The position numbers and the translations under genes are program-made. Positions 27,001-34,801 of a stretch of 64,000 nt of DNA are shown piece by piece. Within the stretch, counting starts at the first letter, position 1; each line of letters opens with the position of its first letter. The notes under the pieces were generated by a model. The model searched no databases. It saw nothing but the letters and a program-made list of their open reading frames with translations, and had not been told where the DNA came from. The stretch is from Bog-950 sp964615305 (GTDB lineage Bacteria > Bacteroidota > Bacteroidia > Chitinophagales > LD1), in contig CAZTNA010000004.1 in the NCBI GenBank assembly GCA_964615305.1, forward strand, positions 1-64,000. The letters run 5' to 3'.

Positions 27001-28944
27001 TGGAACACGGGTGCCACTACCGATTCAATTATAGTTTACACTCCGGGTGATTACTGGGTAACTGTAACAGATACACTTTGCACTTACGTGTCTGATACAT
27101 TTACTTTAACTAACTACCCGGTTTCCTCGTCATTAGCACTTAATGATACTACATTGTGCCAGGGTCAATCGTTTGAAGTAACCAGCGATCATGCATATTC
27201 TAACTTCATATGGAACACTGGGGCAACTACACCCAGCATTACAGTAACTACAGCGGGCGACTATTCATATACTGCTACTGATTACAACGGATGCCCTACT
27301 CAGTCTGATACAGCTACGGTAACTTTTACAGGTCCTCCTGTAGCTAACATAACAGCATCACCCGATTCAATTTGCGAAGGAGGAAGTTCTGTGCTGAACT
27401 CCGGTGCCGGATCAGGATTGAGTTATGTGTGGTCGCCAAATGGAGAATTGACTGAAACAATTACCATTAACACTGCAGGAACCTATTCAGTGGTTGTTAG
27501 CTCTGGAAACTGTGTAAGCAGCGATACCATTACTATCTACCAACACACACATGCTCCAGTTGTATTAAACAGCGATACAGTTGTTTGTCCCGGTGCTTCC
27601 GTTGTAGTTGTGCCAAGTGGTGCGCCTTATGTTACTTACAATTGGAGTAGTTCTCAATCTACACCAACCATAACTGTTTCTAATGTTGGCAGTTATTGGG
27701 TAACTGTAAACGATGGAAATTGTGCGTATGTGTCTGATACATTCTCACTTACTAACTTTACGGTCGTAAATCCAACTGCATACAGCGACACTTCAGTTTG
27801 CGCAGGTGAGCCGGTTATACTTACCGGTGACGGAGGCTATGTGAACTACACATGGAATGGAACTCAAAATGGCCAAAGCATTACGGTAACCACACCTGGC
27901 GACTATACATTTACAGCAGTAGATAGAAATGGCTGTAGCGTTCAATCAAATGAGGTAACCGTAACAAATATCGCCTTGCCGGTTGTAAATCTTACTGCCA
28001 CTCCTCAGTCAATATGCGTAGGTGCGGGTAGTAGCACACTAAATGCTGGTAGCCAAACTGGTGTTACTTATACATGGTCAACTACCGAAACTACTGCTAC
28101 TATTCAAGTTTCTCAGGTTGGATCTTATTCTGTAACTGCCGATAATGCCGGTTGCACGGCTACAGGAACTATTAGAATTGACGCGGCTGCACCTCCGGTA
28201 GTTTCGCTACAGGATGTTACATCTTGTTGTCAGTCAGTTGTGCTTGATCCTGCTAACGGACAAACACTTACCTACTTATGGAGCGATCAAAGTACCGATA
28301 GCACGTTAACCATAAATACTACCGAAAATGCTTTTGAGAGCTATTCTGTAACAGTAACTAATGCAGATGGTTGTTCAGCTACTGCCCAAAGTAATGTGAT
28401 GATTCGCTGTATTGAAGCAAATGCATTTGCTACACCGGATACTATACTTTTTGGAGATTCATCGCAGTTGAACGTTACTACTGCCTACTCAGATTATTTC
28501 TTGTATAACTGGTCCCCTGCAACCGGCTTAAATAACACCACAATCCAGACCCCTTCAGCATCACCCGAAGAAACAACTACGTACACGGTGGTAGTAACAG
28601 ATGAACAATACGAATGTACCGACACCGCACAAGTAACTGTGTTTGTTATTTATCCGGATATTGTTGCTATACCGAATGCATTTACTCCTAACCGCGATGG
28701 CAAGAACGATGTATTTTACCCGGTATTGTTAGGAGGATACCAAACTGTTACAGACTTTAGAGTTTATAACCGTTGGGGCCAGTTAGTGCATAACAGCACT
28801 GAACCATGGGACGGTACTTTTGCATCTAAAGATCAACCAGCAGGTACGTTTATATACTACGTGATAATTCGTACACCAGATCCTGATAATTTAGGATCTA
28901 CAAAGGATTTAAAGTTTGAAGGTTCGTTTAGTTTGTTGAGATAA
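24004..28944 (+). CDS. T9SS-exported adhesin with choice-of-anchor L domain and Ig-like higher-order repeats
   Basis: 1646 residues from the ATG at 24004, which opens the signal peptide MTKKLLVLAALFNFIAIAAHAQ; the in-frame codon at 23956 lies upstream of the -7 element and is rejected. Order: choice-of-anchor L domain (about 20-290; DNGTAGDADL, YVFASDEYPEYV), a Calx-beta-like segment (about 300-395), Ig/PKD-like repeats (about 400-1450) and a CHU_C/type B sorting domain (about 1550-1646; PNAFTPNRDGKNDVF, VYNRWGQLV). Three different repeat units alternate as one super-repeat of about 213 residues. A surface-anchored or released adhesin is expected. Confidence 0.9.
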   Translation: MTKKLLVLAALFNFIAIAAHAQNITTAGVASNAANANTLAQILAGSGVTVTNSTLTGANNSCGTYGSGTTLGLNTGIILTTGQVANALAPNDGPGIGTDNGTAGDADLNNVLGSSSTQDAAVLEFDVVAIGNSLSFNYVFASDEYPEYVCSNFNDVFAFFITGPNPGGGNYTSQNIALIPGSGGLPVAINTVNPGTPGSSSGGGTCTSLAYSTYYNTNNTGTHEYDGFTDVFTAFAQVYPCSTYHLKLAIADVGDGSFDSGVFLEGNSFVSQGTTVTASYPAPFSTTYEGCVNGTFTFTLPAVATSNTTVNYTITGTATNGTDYTSIPGSILIPTGSQTGTVNITPTNDGLAEGQETVTVSILNVCDGTVYSTATININDQPTTAASANPTPICPNGTTTLSVSGTVNGMTYSWSPSTGVASPTSATTTATVSATQTYTVTLGLGTCTTTNSALVTVLPNPTVIATVDSSVICNGETVQLNANASGGTPGYGYSWSAGVSNSTIQNPTATPTSNTTYTVTATDQTSCTATGSVSVTVQNPPVVSIGNNLNLCYNQVPTTLSTTGGPYISYNWSTSETTSTISVSTPGNYSVTVYDGVCSATSNTILLTVFQETEPTLLVDTGMCPGETIILTADPGYTNVIWNTGATTNTIPVNSNGTFYYSALDVNGCPTTSDTVDVILATPPTVNASTSPDTICAGGTALLTCGAASGLTYLWMPGGQITCDISVTVPGLYIVQVTDAFCSTLDSVTVYQYAHAPVLLNNDTSVCIGESVTIGPDGGPYVSYTWSTGENTPTITTNVPGNYTVTVNDGNCNYVSDVFVLSNFSVTNGLALSDTILCIGQSFTITASPAGMSNFLWSDGSTSSSVTINSDGSYSFTAVDANGCPVTSDTADVSFVTPPIIDAQASPDTICLGGSSQLNSGAGAGYYYEWSNGTTTDTITVNSPGQYIVTVTAGACTSVDTVNVFQYPHAPVELTYDQSLCVGDSVVLIPSDAPYLTYVWNTGATTDSIIVYTPGDYWVTVTDTLCTYVSDTFTLTNYPVSSSLALNDTTLCQGQSFEVTSDHAYSNFIWNTGATTPSITVTTAGDYSYTATDYNGCPTQSDTATVTFTGPPVANITASPDSICEGGSSVLNSGAGSGLSYVWSPNGELTETITINTAGTYSVVVSSGNCVSSDTITIYQHTHAPVVLNSDTVVCPGASVVVVPSGAPYVTYNWSSSQSTPTITVSNVGSYWVTVNDGNCAYVSDTFSLTNFTVVNPTAYSDTSVCAGEPVILTGDGGYVNYTWNGTQNGQSITVTTPGDYTFTAVDRNGCSVQSNEVTVTNIALPVVNLTATPQSICVGAGSSTLNAGSQTGVTYTWSTTETTATIQVSQVGSYSVTADNAGCTATGTIRIDAAAPPVVSLQDVTSCCQSVVLDPANGQTLTYLWSDQSTDSTLTINTTENAFESYSVTVTNADGCSATAQSNVMIRCIEANAFATPDTILFGDSSQLNVTTAYSDYFLYNWSPATGLNNTTIQTPSASPEETTTYTVVVTDEQYECTDTAQVTVFVIYPDIVAIPNAFTPNRDGKNDVFYPVLLGGYQTVTDFRVYNRWGQLVHNSTEPWDGTFASKDQPAGTFIYYVIIRTPDPDNLGSTKDLKFEGSFSLLR

Positions 28945-28967
28945 AAAAACAGATAAGAAAGAGTAGA

Positions 28968-28998
28968 GCCCTCGCAAAATTGCGGGGGCTTTTTTTTA
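28968..28998 (+). terminator. Terminator after the choice-of-anchor L adhesin
   Basis: GCCCTCGC and GCGGGGGC form an 8-bp stem (one G-U) around AAAATT, followed by nine T residues. Confidence 0.88.
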
Positions 28999-29044
28999 GC
29001 AGCCTTGTGCTGATGGGTCGAAAGACCAACATACAATGTTAATT

Positions 29045-29075
29045 TTTGACATTCAGCATTCTCCAAATAATTTCG
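29045..29075 (+). promoter_or_regulatory. Promoter of the AsmA-like gene
   Basis: TTTG at 29045-29048, 19 bases, then TAATTTCG at 29068-29075 (one base off TAnnTTTG). This favours the start codon at 29101 over an in-frame ATG at 29080. Confidence 0.6.
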
Positions 29076-29100
29076 AACGTTGCATAACGTTATAACAGTA

Positions 29101-31677
29101 ATGAATACCGAACTATACAAAAAGACACCCCTGATAAAACTTCTTGCCAAAGTCATCGGTTGGGTGCTACTTACAACATTTGTTTTGTTTGTTATAGCCG
29201 TTATCGCTGCCTTTCTGCTTGAAGAAAAAATTACTACACGGATTGTAGCTGAAGTAAACACGAAAATTACCGTACCGGTGAGGGTAGATGGTGGCATCTC
29301 TCTCTCGCTGATTAAACATTTTCCCTACGCATCTCTTACATTTTCTAATGTAAGTATTGAAGATCGCCTACGCAAAGGCAATAAAAAACTACTTAGCGTT
29401 AGTGAGTTTTCTTTTCTCTGCAATATCTATTCGCTGTTTAGTAACGAAATAGAGTTTACTAAAGTTGAGTTAAAGAAGGGGGAATTGAATTTGTTTACGG
29501 ATGGCTTCGGAAAAACAAACTTCGAAATCTTTAAAGAACAAAACTCGGGAAGCAAAGAATTATCAATACAACTAAAACGCGCGCTAATTAAGAATGTGCA
29601 TTTTACGTTCATTGACAAAACGCAAGCCACCAATGTTGACTTAACTCTTGAGGAGGTGTCTCTAGATGGCAACTTTAAGGATGAGTATTTTCTTCTTTTT
29701 TCACGTAGTAAGTTGGGTGTAAACAAAGTAGTTGCCAACGGTGAGCAGTTACTAGCAGATAAACATATAAAGACTGAAATTACATTAGATGTCAATAAGC
29801 CCAAGAAGAAGTATCAGTTCCGTAAGGGCAGAGTAAGTGTTGAAGAAACTGAATTTAATGTTACAGGTTTTTTTGCCTCCACCAAGAATGGAACACAACT
29901 CAGTTTTAAGTTATTGAACAGCGGCAAAGATATTCAGCAACTGTTTGCGCTTTTTCCTCAGAAGTATAAAACGGGTTTCGAACATGCAACCGGTAAAGGG
30001 CAATATGCCATTGAGGCAAGTGTAAACGGTACGCTTGGAAAAAACATTTTTCCTGAAGTGAAGCTGAGGGCTGATTTGAAGAATAGCGAAATTAGACTTG
30101 GTAAGTTGAATAAGCTGCTACAAAATGTTAATGCGTCAGCTCACTATGAATTGATGAAGACAGGAGACAGTAAACTTGTTATCAGTAATTTTAACTGCAT
30201 ACTTAATAATCTGCCATTCAGGTTTCAGTTAACGCTAGACAGGTTTAGCAACCCACGTTTTAAATTTTTAGCCGATGGCGTATTACATCTCGAAGAGCTT
30301 AGCTCGTTTATTCCCGATTCAGTAGTTAAAGAGTTAGGAGGTACTATCACATTTCACAATTTTCAGTTGCATGGGCAGCAAAGCGATTTTTTAGATGTAG
30401 AAAATTCAACACTTGCCGGTAAAGGAAAGTTTGAACTACACGAAGTAGAGTTTCAACAAAATGGAGTTACTTATGGTAACATCAACGGCATTTTGAACTA
30501 CGAAAATCAGATTGTTGAAGCTCAAAACTTTTCTTTGAATTTCCTGAGCACTGACTTTAATTTTACAGGCAGTATACACAACCTGTTTCCGTTTGTTTAT
30601 AATCTCAGCGCTAAAAGAAAGTCAAATGAAGTAGTGCTAGGTGTAAACGGAAAGGTTAAGACAAAAACATTTGCACTAACATCTATAATTGATGCCTACG
30701 ACAAAAGGAACCGACCTAAAACTCAACAACGGGAGAAAATAAATATTCGCGACATCCTTAGCATGCGGGGAAATTTGCAAATTGAAATGGAACGGTTTCT
30801 GTTTCGAGAAATGCAATTCAAAAATTTGAAAACAGATTTACAACTAGCTCCCGGATTTATTCAAATCAATTCGCTACAAGCCGAAGGTATGGACGGAGAG
30901 CTGCGGTCTCATGGACTAATTAGTTTCACACCTCAAAATAGCCTCAACCTAGATCTCAATATTACTGCTATTGGGTTAAGCATTCCACAAATTTTCAGAG
31001 AATGTGAAAATTTTGGCCAAACTACTCTCACTGACAAGCACTTGAAGGGTACAATTTCTACTTCTATAAGTTTAGATGCAAGCTGGTTGAACTATAAAGA
31101 CCTCGACATGAATACCCTGAATGCCATAGTGGATTTTAAAATTACAAATGGGGAACTGAACAATTTTGAGCCATTGAGGGCAGCATCTAAGTTTATAAAA
31201 ATTGAAGAACTAGCACGTATCCGATTTGCCGATTTAGAGAACACGATAAAGATTGCCGAAAAACGCATAGATATCCCAGAGTTTGAAATAAAAAGTTCAG
31301 CACTCAACCTTGTGTTTTTTGGTTGCCACTTCTTTAATAACGACATTGACTATCATTTTAAAATCAATCTGCATAAGCTGTTGGCTCAAAAGTTCACACG
31401 GTTCAACAGCGATAAAGATTTTGTAGAGGAAGATCCCTACCAGGGAATAAACTTGTATCTGACAATGAAAGGAAATCTAAGTAACCCATCCATAAAACTT
31501 GATAGGCCAACACTAAGGAAAAAAATTCAAGCTGAGTTTAAGAATGAGAAAGAAGTATTGAAGGGCCTGCTTAACAATACGCCAAAGAAAATTGATGAAC
31601 AAGAACAAAAACGCGAAGACAAATATTTTGACGTTAAAGATGAGCCCCAGTTTTTAGATTTTGAGGAAGATAATTAG
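29101..31677 (+). CDS. AsmA-like protein (TamB/AsmA superfamily)
   Basis: 858 residues from the ATG at 29101. A short cytoplasmic tail and one membrane segment (about 18-43, VIGWVLLTTFVLFVIAVIAA) precede a large periplasmic region with the AsmA N-terminal pattern (KITVPVRVDGGISLSLIKHF, then PYASLTFSNVSIED) and an AsmA_2-type C-terminal region with many amphipathic beta strands. AsmA family proteins are thought to form bridges carrying phospholipids to the outer membrane. The tail is highly charged. It is convergent with the FTR1 fusion gene, 9 bases apart. Confidence 0.82.
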   Translation: MNTELYKKTPLIKLLAKVIGWVLLTTFVLFVIAVIAAFLLEEKITTRIVAEVNTKITVPVRVDGGISLSLIKHFPYASLTFSNVSIEDRLRKGNKKLLSVSEFSFLCNIYSLFSNEIEFTKVELKKGELNLFTDGFGKTNFEIFKEQNSGSKELSIQLKRALIKNVHFTFIDKTQATNVDLTLEEVSLDGNFKDEYFLLFSRSKLGVNKVVANGEQLLADKHIKTEITLDVNKPKKKYQFRKGRVSVEETEFNVTGFFASTKNGTQLSFKLLNSGKDIQQLFALFPQKYKTGFEHATGKGQYAIEASVNGTLGKNIFPEVKLRADLKNSEIRLGKLNKLLQNVNASAHYELMKTGDSKLVISNFNCILNNLPFRFQLTLDRFSNPRFKFLADGVLHLEELSSFIPDSVVKELGGTITFHNFQLHGQQSDFLDVENSTLAGKGKFELHEVEFQQNGVTYGNINGILNYENQIVEAQNFSLNFLSTDFNFTGSIHNLFPFVYNLSAKRKSNEVVLGVNGKVKTKTFALTSIIDAYDKRNRPKTQQREKINIRDILSMRGNLQIEMERFLFREMQFKNLKTDLQLAPGFIQINSLQAEGMDGELRSHGLISFTPQNSLNLDLNITAIGLSIPQIFRECENFGQTTLTDKHLKGTISTSISLDASWLNYKDLDMNTLNAIVDFKITNGELNNFEPLRAASKFIKIEELARIRFADLENTIKIAEKRIDIPEFEIKSSALNLVFFGCHFFNNDIDYHFKINLHKLLAQKFTRFNSDKDFVEEDPYQGINLYLTMKGNLSNPSIKLDRPTLRKKIQAEFKNEKEVLKGLLNNTPKKIDEQEQKREDKYFDVKDEPQFLDFEEDN

Positions 31678-31686
31678 CAAAGCATA

Positions 31687-33585
31687 CTAATTTTTTCTCC
31701 ACATCCATACTACTATTAAAGCTATCAATACCTGACCTACACAAGTTTCTATTGTGGGGTAAATACCGAGTAACTCAACACGCATTACTTGCATAGAATG
31801 TATTGTAAGATTTCCGGTTTCCTGAAATGCATGAATTGCTTTACCGGTTAAAATTACAGCTAACACGCCCATAATAATGCTGGAGAATTTAAACAGCTTG
31901 GTAACCGGAAGTTTAGTTGAAAATTGTAACATCAATGTTGCTAATGCAAGCACAACAATAAAAGCAACAACAACTCCTACTATTATCGCATTGCCGTATT
32001 TTGCTCCACTCTCTACGTGTAATGCCGATAGAAACAGCACTGATTCAAACACCTCTCTAAACACAACTAAAAAGGATAAGCCGGCTAACCCTATCATACT
32101 TCCTGACTTGGAAACATCTTTTACTTGCTTGTTTACATAATCTTTCCACTTCCCTATTTCGTTTTTACCGTGTAACCAAAAACCAACATATAACAACATG
32201 CCAACAGCAATACACGATACTACCCCTTCTAACATCTCGGCATATTGAATGTTAGCAGATAAAAAACTGCCACCTATTGCCCATAGAACTAACCCGAATA
32301 AAACTGCAGAAACCCATCCTGCATGTATCCATCGTTTGTAACCGTTTATACCTGTAGCTTTTAACACTGAAAGTATAACCATAATGACTAAAAACGCTTC
32401 TAACCCTTCACGTAACAAAATAGATGCTGATAACAACAGAGCCATCCAGAAAGAATACTGTTGCTTATTCATTGTTTTGCTGATGCTGCCAATGGTAACA
32501 CGCACTTCGTTCAAAGAGTCTTTTACTTGCATGGCAGGATTTTGTGCCGACATCATTTTTCGCAAAGCCAACATTTGTTTTTCCAGCCTTTCAAGTAATT
32601 CTGGGTCAGTAGATTTTAGTTGATTCTCGATTGGCTCAATTCCTTCCAAATAGCTGAGCGCAGCCAACTGCGAAGCTTCTGAGTACTTACCTTGCTGATA
32701 CAAGTCCATGGCGCTGGCTAAGTATTTTAATGCTGTATTGATGTAATCGCTTTCATCGGTTTTAGGTTGGTTAAGCCTTATAGCGGCAAGCGCTTTATGT
32801 TGGTTAACAGGGTCGGGTATTTGAAGCAGTGGTATTAATTCCTCATCTGCACTTACTGCTATCTTACTTAATGGTAATCCGGCTATTATTTTTTTGGCAT
32901 CGTCCGTTTGTATATAAGCATCCTTTACCAACGTTTGATAACGAAGTGAGATAATGTAAAAAGCAACATCCCAAACATCTTTATCATCTAATTGAGGGTG
33001 TGATTTCATACCTGTACCCTCAACACCTAAGCGTATTGCATTAAAGGCCGTAAAAGGAGAAATGGTTTTCATGTGATCGTTATCCATAAAATTGCGGGGC
33101 TTCGGATTTAGCCCTGCACCTTCCGGTCCGTCTCCTTGGCCGGCATCACCATGGCATTTAGAGCAGTCGGTTTTAAAAACAATTTTTCCGTTCTGTAAAT
33201 TGGGGCTAGCTGTTGGTGTAATCACCAAACCTGAAGCTGCTATAACTTTGTTCTTGGCTAAACTGGCTAAAGGCGATACTACTTCAAAAGCTGCTCGCTT
33301 ACCTATTAAACTGTCAATACTATAAACCAATGAACGTATTTCAACCGAGTCCTTCACGCTCCACCCGTTCGAAAGCTGATTGAAGTACTTTACAGCTGCT
33401 TCTCCAAATTCTTCAGCTTCTTCATACTCTTCGTCATCTATTACTTTACCGTTTGCCACAGCAAACTGGTAGTCGTGACTTATATAATTAAGCGTGTGAA
33501 CCAATACACGACTTTGCTCTCCGTTTGAAGCAAAGGCAAAATTTATTAGTAAAAGGGCTACAATAGCTGTAAGATTGTTTTTCAA
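31687..33585 (-). CDS. Cytochrome c-FTR1 iron permease fusion
   Basis: 632 residues if started at the TTG at 33585, which gives a clean signal peptide (MKNNLTAIVALLLINFAFAS); the longer ATG frame from 33711 adds 42 residues crossing the predicted promoter. Order: signal peptide, helical region, cytochrome c domain with CSKCH (about 141-145) and a KPRNFMDNDHM block, a helical spacer, then seven membrane segments of FTR1 with both iron-binding REXXE motifs (REGLE about 390, REVFE about 510). FTR1/EfeU permeases carry ferric iron after oxidation of ferrous iron, so a fused heme domain could perform the redox step. An operator-like palindrome covers the start of transcription. Confidence 0.88.
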   Translation of the reverse strand: MKNNLTAIVALLLINFAFASNGEQSRVLVHTLNYISHDYQFAVANGKVIDDEEYEEAEEFGEAAVKYFNQLSNGWSVKDSVEIRSLVYSIDSLIGKRAAFEVVSPLASLAKNKVIAASGLVITPTASPNLQNGKIVFKTDCSKCHGDAGQGDGPEGAGLNPKPRNFMDNDHMKTISPFTAFNAIRLGVEGTGMKSHPQLDDKDVWDVAFYIISLRYQTLVKDAYIQTDDAKKIIAGLPLSKIAVSADEELIPLLQIPDPVNQHKALAAIRLNQPKTDESDYINTALKYLASAMDLYQQGKYSEASQLAALSYLEGIEPIENQLKSTDPELLERLEKQMLALRKMMSAQNPAMQVKDSLNEVRVTIGSISKTMNKQQYSFWMALLLSASILLREGLEAFLVIMVILSVLKATGINGYKRWIHAGWVSAVLFGLVLWAIGGSFLSANIQYAEMLEGVVSCIAVGMLLYVGFWLHGKNEIGKWKDYVNKQVKDVSKSGSMIGLAGLSFLVVFREVFESVLFLSALHVESGAKYGNAIIVGVVVAFIVVLALATLMLQFSTKLPVTKLFKFSSIIMGVLAVILTGKAIHAFQETGNLTIHSMQVMRVELLGIYPTIETCVGQVLIALIVVWMWRKN

Positions 33586-33601
33586 TGGAAGTAGTTTTAA
33601 A

Positions 33602-33618
33602 TTTAGAACGATTCTAAA
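33602..33618. promoter_or_regulatory. Operator-like palindrome at the FTR1 fusion promoter
   Basis: TTTAGAACGATTCTAAA is a perfect 7-3-7 inverted repeat, between the -7 element and the start codon of the iron permease. The same TTTAGA-N5-TCTAAA form recurs at 58052 and 58116. It resembles Fur/PerR-type 7-1-7 boxes; the regulator is not in the window. Confidence 0.7.
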
Positions 33619-33623
33619 CAGCG

Positions 33624-33631
33624 CGAATGTA
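33624..33631 (-). promoter_or_regulatory. Possible -7 element of the FTR1 fusion gene
   Basis: Read on the minus strand, TACATTCG matches TAnnTTTG at 7 of 8 positions, about 39 bases before the TTG start. The -33 region is weak (CCTTTC). Confidence 0.45.
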
Positions 33632-33798
33632 AAAGGATACTTGACACTAGAAAGGTGATATCCATCAACGTGAAAATGTTCTTTTCTCAGAAATTCAGAT
33701 AGAAGGTACATCTATTAAGTACCTATTGGTTAACGCTTTCTATTACAGTACATATATTGGCTTGTTCACCGGTAAGTTTTCAAGGTGTGTTTAGACAC

Positions 33799-33828
33799 TT
33801 TGTTTTGTGGAATATAAATCTATTTTTG
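33799..33828 (+). promoter_or_regulatory. Promoter of the rpsL-rplC operon
   Basis: TTTG at 33799-33802, 18 bases, then TATTTTTG at 33821-33828. The 15 bases from the -7 element onward (TATTTTTGCCGTCCC) are identical to the rplE promoter. The rpsL ATG follows 22 bases later. Confidence 0.72.
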
Positions 33829-33850
33829 CCGTCCCAAAATTTAAAGAGGA

Positions 33851-34249
33851 ATGCCTACAATTCAACAGTTAGTTAGAAAATCACGCTCAATTATCCGTGC
33901 AAAATCAAAAAGCCGTGCGCTTGATTCTTGTCCGCAAAAACGAGGTGTTTGCACACGTGTTTACACCACTACCCCTAAAAAACCAAACTCTGCTTTGCGC
34001 AAGGTTGCAAAAGTTCGTTTGACTAACGCAGTGGAGATTATCGCTTATATACCGGGCGAAGGCCATAACTTGCAGGAACACTCGATCGTACTTATTCGCG
34101 GTGGTCGTGTTAAAGATTTACCGGGAGTTCGTTATCACATAGTGCGTGGTTCTTTAGACACTGCCGGTGTAGAGAACAGAAAGAAGAGCCGCTCTAAGTA
34201 TGGAACTAAACGTCCGAAAGCCGGTGCCGTAGCTCCTTCTAAAAAGTAA
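33851..34249 (+). CDS. rpsL: 30S ribosomal protein S12
   Basis: S12 sits at the decoding centre. The 132 residues begin MPTIQQLVRKSR and carry the conserved TTPKKPNSALRKVAKVRL and GVRYHIVRGSLDTAGV. The Lys of TPKKPNS, whose change gives streptomycin resistance in E. coli, is wild type. It leads the str operon with rpsG and fusA. Confidence 0.98.
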   Translation: MPTIQQLVRKSRSIIRAKSKSRALDSCPQKRGVCTRVYTTTPKKPNSALRKVAKVRLTNAVEIIAYIPGEGHNLQEHSIVLIRGGRVKDLPGVRYHIVRGSLDTAGVENRKKSRSKYGTKRPKAGAVAPSKK

Positions 34250-34282
34250 TTCAATTAACTATTAACTATTTATAGATAAACA

Positions 34283-34750
34283 ATGAGAAAGAAAAAAGCG
34301 CCCAAACGTTACGTTCAACCTGATCCAAAGTTTGGTGAAGTAATGGTTTCACAGTTTGTAAACCGTATTATGTATGAAGGCAAAAAGTCTGTAGCATATA
34401 GCGTGTTTTACGGAGCGTTAGATTTAGTTTCTGAAAGAACCAAAGAAGATGGTCTCGAAACATGGAAAAAAGCTATCCAGAACGTAGGGCCATCGGTTGA
34501 AGTAAAGTCACGCAGAATTGGTGGAGCTAACTTCCAGATTCCTACTGAGGTTCGTGGCGAAAGAAAAACTTCTATGGCTATGAAATGGATTATTCAATAT
34601 AGTCGTGAGCGTAATGGCAAATCAATGGCCGATAAACTTGCTTCTGAAATTATAGCCGCAGCTAAAGGTGAAGGTGGGGCTTTCAAAAAGAAAGAAGATA
34701 CACAACGTATGGCTGAAGCTAACAAGGCGTTTGCTCACTTTAAGTTCTAA
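34283..34750 (+). CDS. rpsG: 30S ribosomal protein S7
   Basis: S7 nucleates 30S head assembly and contacts tRNA in the E site. The 155 residues begin MRKKKAPKRYVQPDPKFG and contain KSRRIGGANFQIPTEVR and the C-terminal KKEDTQRMAEANKAFAHFKF. It is in canonical str order. Confidence 0.98.
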   Translation: MRKKKAPKRYVQPDPKFGEVMVSQFVNRIMYEGKKSVAYSVFYGALDLVSERTKEDGLETWKKAIQNVGPSVEVKSRRIGGANFQIPTEVRGERKTSMAMKWIIQYSRERNGKSMADKLASEIIAAAKGEGGAFKKKEDTQRMAEANKAFAHFKF

Positions 34751-34801
34751 TAAACACTATTACTAAAACAAGAAAACACAAACGGTTACACCGAATACAA
34801 A

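Noticed and set aside
33586..33711. Longer ATG start for the FTR1 fusion
   Set aside because: The added 42 residues cross the predicted promoter and operator, and the TTG at 33585 gives a clean signal peptide.
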